Under the pieces are notes generated by a model, which made no database searches, was not told the DNA's origin, and was given only the letters and a program-made list of their open reading frames with translations. 21,980 nucleotides of DNA from a virus. Positions within the stretch are counted from its first letter, which is position 1, and every line of letters begins with the position of its first letter. Both the position numbers and the translations under genes were made by a program. Positions 19,567 through 21,980 of the stretch are shown piece by piece. The DNA lies in the IMG/VR virus record IMGVR_UViG_3300046665_000262, positions 1-21,980 of that record. One strand, 5' to 3'.

Positions 19567-19570
19567 TCGT

Positions 19571-19957
19571 CTAACTTTCGTCTAGCAGCTGCTTCAGGAT
19601 CGCTGCGGCCTCACGGCGCTTGGCTGCGTACTTCAAGGTGTGAGACCTGAAGATCGTCCACGACTCGTCGGCGTCTTTACCCTGGTGGATCATGGTGTCC
19701 ATGTCCACGAGTGCCGCCTGAAGCTCCAGCAGCAACCCCTTCCTGTCCAGCTTCTCCTTCACGGGAGCTGGTACCTCGTCAGGCATCGCGTAGGCGCAGT
19801 CGGCGCAGATGATCGCCCGCTTGGCGCCGATGAAGCTGGAATCCTCCAGCTCCCGGCACAGCTGGCCGACGCAGCGGCCATGGATGTACTCGCCTGGAGC
19901 CCACCCATAGCGCTGCGGCCGGTCGTCATGCTTCCAACGGAGCCCGAGCCCAGCCAT
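19571..19957 (-). CDS. Hypothetical Cys-rich protein, 128 residues
   Basis: The ATG at 19957 shares a base with the stop of the dNMP kinase gene (TAATG), so they are coupled. The N-terminal half has a probable zinc site: GRCVGQLC (about residues 27-34) and ICADC (about 50-54), around a strand FIGAKRA. The C-terminal half is helical (VKEKLDRKGLLLELQAALVDMD, KYAAKRREAAAILKQLL). No named family. The zinc-site plus helix layout suits a small binding protein. Confidence 0.65.
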   Translation of the reverse strand: MAGLGLRWKHDDRPQRYGWAPGEYIHGRCVGQLCRELEDSSFIGAKRAIICADCAYAMPDEVPAPVKEKLDRKGLLLELQAALVDMDTMIHQGKDADESWTIFRSHTLKYAAKRREAAAILKQLLDES

Positions 19958-20637
19958 TAGCGGCTGAACCCGGTGGCGAGCGCGAGACCCGTAGCTGCGA
20001 TGACCGCCTTCTTCGAGTTGGCGAAGCTCGTCTTTTGCACCCGGCTGAAATGCTCCGCCATGGCCTTGTCCAGATCGGCGTACAACGTCTGAACATCCGC
20101 ATCGTTGTGGATGATGAAATCCGGCTTGATCAGGTCGATGCGCTCGCTGGGATGCACGCCCCACATGATGCCGAACTTGTCGTACAGGAACTCGCCCAGC
20201 TTATGCTTGAACTTCGCCGGCCGCGTGCCAGGGCGCTTGATCATGATGACCACGCCGCCCAGACCTCGGATAGCAGCCGCCTCGTTCGGGAAGCGCACGG
20301 AGTCGTTCATCACGCTCTCGCCATCAGCCACGCCGGCAGCCCATGTATTGGACCACAGATCCTGGCTGATCAGCTCACGCCCCCACTCCGTGCCGATCGT
20401 GATCTGCGCGTAGCGCGAGGTGACGCCGAGGCACGGGATGACCTGTTCCTTCTTGGACCCCTCCAGATACTCGGTGATCTCGTCAGACTTCATGCCGTTC
20501 GCCTGGAGCAGCACGGCGAGCATGGCCCGCAGCGGCTCGGCGATGTGCTTGCGGCGGATGCCGTACTTCTTCTCCAGGTACAGAGCCGCCGTGGTCTTGC
20601 CCGACTGCGCGAAGCCTGAGAGTCCTACTACCGTCAT
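19957..20637 (-). CDS. Deoxynucleoside monophosphate kinase
   Basis: A 226-residue P-loop kinase like phage dNMP kinases. Walker A GFAQSGKT (residues 8-15) follows the first strand; KHIAEPLRAMLA, ITIGTEWGRELI and NDSVRFPNEAAAI (about 110-122) match the family's substrate and lid segments. It phosphorylates dNMPs to dNDPs, taking the products of ThyA and dCMP deaminase onwards. The ATG at 20637 has GAGGAG upstream and a repeat copy 16 bases before the start. The final about 20 residues (KKAVIAATGLALATG) are weakly hydrophobic, an unusual tail for this enzyme. Confidence 0.85.
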   Translation of the reverse strand: MTVVGLSGFAQSGKTTAALYLEKKYGIRRKHIAEPLRAMLAVLLQANGMKSDEITEYLEGSKKEQVIPCLGVTSRYAQITIGTEWGRELISQDLWSNTWAAGVADGESVMNDSVRFPNEAAAIRGLGGVVIMIKRPGTRPAKFKHKLGEFLYDKFGIMWGVHPSERIDLIKPDFIIHNDADVQTLYADLDKAMAEHFSRVQKTSFANSKKAVIAATGLALATGFSR

Positions 20638-20653
20638 TTGTCTTCTTCTCCTC

Positions 20654-20671
20654 GTTTCAATTCAAGCAAAT
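20654..20671 (-). promoter_or_regulatory. Dispersed repeat copy 6 (leftward)
   Basis: Read leftward: ATTTGC-TTGAAT-TGAAAC. Core exact, right half-site degenerate. It touches the stop codon of the upstream gene and lies 16 bases before the dNMP kinase start. Confidence 0.55.
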
Positions 20672-21138
20672 CAGCAGGCAAGCAGCTGCCGAGTGACGTC
20701 GCAGGCGTCCCACAGCGTGGTGACGCGGAAGCCGATGCAGTGGTTGAGCATCGCGTGCTCGTGCGGATTGCCTTCCGGCTCCATCGCGACGACGACCGGG
20801 TTGCCTGCGTCCTCGGCCCAGCCGATCTCCAGGACGGTGCCGATCGAGACGGTCGTGGCACCAAGGAAGTTCACGAGCAGGACGCTGCAGCGCTTGGCGT
20901 CCCACTTGTCGCGGATCGTCAGACCTTTCGGCATGGACATCGGCGACTCGAGACGCGCGGTCTCGTGCGCGGCGTTCGTGAACTTGCCAACGCGACGCAG
21001 ATGCTCCTGGTACCGGAGCGGGTTGAGCGTCTTGATCCCGTGCGGGCTCAGCAGGTTGTCGGCGCGCACCCTCCAGTCGGTGGCGCCGTCGTAGTCGAGC
21101 CCGGAGATCGGGCCTCCCAAGTAGACCAGTGGCTTCAT
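20671..21138 (-). CDS. Nucleoside 2-deoxyribosyltransferase-like protein
   Basis: A 155-residue Rossmann-like protein. YLGGPISGL (residues 6-14) and NPLR (39-42) open the fold; VLLVNFLGATTVSIGTVLEIGWA (86-108) matches the family's substrate loop, with Glu104 the expected nucleophile. The family moves deoxyribose between bases, or hydrolyses nucleotides. In a phage it could salvage deoxyribonucleosides or remove unwanted nucleotides; some members of this fold act in nucleotide-based immunity or modified-base pathways. ATG at 21138 is chosen for GGAGA immediately upstream; an ATG at 21156 lies within the repeat. Trp/Asp-rich segment WRVRADN (22-28) is present. Confidence 0.8.
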   Translation of the reverse strand: MKPLVYLGGPISGLDYDGATDWRVRADNLLSPHGIKTLNPLRYQEHLRRVGKFTNAAHETARLESPMSMPKGLTIRDKWDAKRCSVLLVNFLGATTVSIGTVLEIGWAEDAGNPVVVAMEPEGNPHEHAMLNHCIGFRVTTLWDACDVTRQLLAC

Positions 21139-21148
21139 GCATTTCTCC

Positions 21149-21166
21149 TTTTGCATTCAAGCAAAC
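21149..21166 (-). promoter_or_regulatory. Dispersed repeat copy 7 (leftward, near consensus)
   Basis: Read leftward: GTTTGC-TTGAAT-GCAAAA, flowing directly into the GGAGA ribosome-binding site, 10 bases before the ATG and only two bases after the upstream stop codon. Confidence 0.65.
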
Positions 21167-21168
21167 GA

Positions 21169-21980
21169 TCAGGCAGCGAGAGACGGCGCCGGCACGCGCA
21201 CGACGCGCCTTCCCGGCCGCCACTTGCCCTTCTGCAGGGTCAGCAGCGAACGCTTGCCGTCCGGATACTGGATGATCACGGTGACCGCCCAACCCGACAG
21301 GCCCTTGTTGTAGCCGTGGCGCAGGTTGATGACGCCGGCCACATACACGCCCTCCATGATCTCGGGGCTGTGCTTGTCGCCGATCGACATCTTGCGCCCT
21401 GCCCGCGCGAAGCCTGCCACCGTTCCCTTGGCGCCGTTCGCGCCGCGGAAGCCGTGGTTGCCGACCTCGATGCCGTCGATCAGGTGGCTGTAGCCGTCAT
21501 GGCACCAGACCACCCGCTCCCCTAGCTGCGGATATTTCAGGCGGATGGCGTGCTCCAGCATCGAGAAGCGCGGCACCGGCCGGTCGTTGTCGATGGCGAT
21601 CGAACGCCGCTCGACATAGTCCAGATAGGCGTCTTCGAGCTGCATGCCGAAGCGGACGTTCTTGCCGTCGTTCCGGTAGCGCCCCTCGCGAGCGTACTTC
21701 TCCAGAGCGATGTCGTGGTTGCCCTCGGCGACGATGAAGGTCCGGCCGTCGACCGTGGCTGTACCCGCCAACGGATTGCCCGACATGACGGCGGTCAGCA
21801 GGAACTGACCGCACTGCTCGACTTCCTCCTCCACGCTGTCGCGGCCTCGGATGGCCATCTCGTAGCTGTAGGCGTTGTCGTGGACGTGGTGGTGGTTGCG
21901 CGCCTCGTTGTCGAAGATGTCGTGACCAATCAGGTTCTCGGGATTGAGAACGTCGATCATGCTGTTCTGCAGCTGGGCCC
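21169..21980 (-). CDS. Metallophosphoesterase, phage T5 A1-like (C-terminal part)
   Basis: The leftward frame is open to the window edge (AQLQNS precedes the Met at 21960), so the start probably lies outside. 263 residues follow that Met. Metallophosphoesterase motifs seen are GHD (residues 12-14), AEGNHD (78-83), WCHDG (152-156) with HGFRGANG, and a C-terminal GDKHSPEI followed by GVYVAGV and GYNKGLSGW. The HSP-x-I...GYN-x-G-x-S-x-W block is typical of phage proteins related to T5 A1, which is needed for host DNA breakdown and second-step transfer in T5. Metal-binding DxH, usually near the N-terminus, is not in view. Whether it acts on host DNA here is inference. Confidence 0.75.
   Translation of the reverse strand, partial: AQLQNSMIDVLNPENLIGHDIFDNEARNHHHVHDNAYSYEMAIRGRDSVEEEVEQCGQFLLTAVMSGNPLAGTATVDGRTFIVAEGNHDIALEKYAREGRYRNDGKNVRFGMQLEDAYLDYVERRSIAIDNDRPVPRFSMLEHAIRLKYPQLGERVVWCHDGYSHLIDGIEVGNHGFRGANGAKGTVAGFARAGRKMSIGDKHSPEIMEGVYVAGVINLRHGYNKGLSGWAVTVIIQYPDGKRSLLTLQKGKWRPGRRVVRVPAPSLAA

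Larger units (their letters stand above)
19178..19570. other. Mostly non-coding junction between converging gene sets
   Basis: Holds an inverted repeat GTGGAC-T-GTCCAC (19212-19224), a CGCGC/GCGCG hairpin (19285-19300), the strong hairpin at 19322-19358, a GAGTC-TTAT-GACTC hairpin (19367-19380), and three loose 7/9 matches to the DnaA box TTATCCACA (19185-19193, 19217-19225, 19271-19279). One weak small reading frame is listed separately. No tRNA or recognised RNA gene is seen. Confidence 0.45.

Noticed and set aside
19338-19574. 78-codon rightward frame in the junction region
   Set aside because: No ATG start with a ribosome-binding site, low-complexity sequence and overlap with hairpins.
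1-21980. CRISPR array, insertion sequence or rRNA
   Set aside because: No regularly spaced repeats, transposase or terminal inverted repeats, or rRNA signature was seen.

Overview
This 21,980-base, GC-rich window reads as part of the metabolic and accessory region of a temperate double-stranded DNA phage that infects an alphaproteobacterium, probably of the Rhizobiales type. The reasons are a tyrosine integrase with an overlapping excisionase-like gene, an attP carrying the 3' end of a host tRNA-Val(CAC), phage-type nucleotide metabolism genes, dense packing of small genes with stop/start overlaps, and no ribosomal or core host genes. No capsid, terminase, tail or DNA polymerase gene is visible.

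Layout. (1) 1-12445, rightward: the 3' end of a class II ribonucleotide reductase gene; a TerB/TerC pair; an Rnl5-type RNA ligase; a MazG-like protein; an exported TAXI-type solute-binding protein; small membrane proteins; thymidylate synthase; excisionase-like gene, integrase and attP; then secreted Cys-rich proteins, a DUF6884-like protein and a DUF4326-SLOG fusion. (2) 12408-13312, leftward: two genes sharing a paralogous N-terminal domain, the second fused to KdpD/DUF4118-like membrane helices. (3) 13573-19177, rightward: dCMP deaminase, zinc-ribbon proteins, an MT-A70 adenine methyltransferase, an exported CHAP/NlpC-like hydrolase with a His run, a PD-(D/E)XK (MmcB-like) protein, a DUF7831-like protein and several small orphans. 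(4) 19178-19570, mostly non-coding with a strong hairpin. (5) 19571-21980, leftward: a Cys-rich orphan, dNMP kinase, nucleoside 2-deoxyribosyltransferase and the C-terminal part of a T5 A1-like metallophosphoesterase.

How the genes fit together. NrdJ, dCMP deaminase, ThyA, dNMP kinase, MazG and the deoxyribosyltransferase form an almost complete supply line for phage dNTPs, especially dTTP. MT-A70, RNA ligase, SLOG/DUF4326, DUF7831, DUF6884 and TerB/TerC look like modification, repair, sensing or counter-defence functions.

The most unusual signal is a dispersed 18-bp imperfect inverted repeat (RTTTGC-TTGAAT-GCAAAY). It sits just ahead of the first gene of several transcription units on both strands, with its asymmetric core usually oriented with the gene. 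It resembles a phage-specific operator/stoperator or promoter family. The second is the leftward paralog pair flanked by divergent copies of this repeat.
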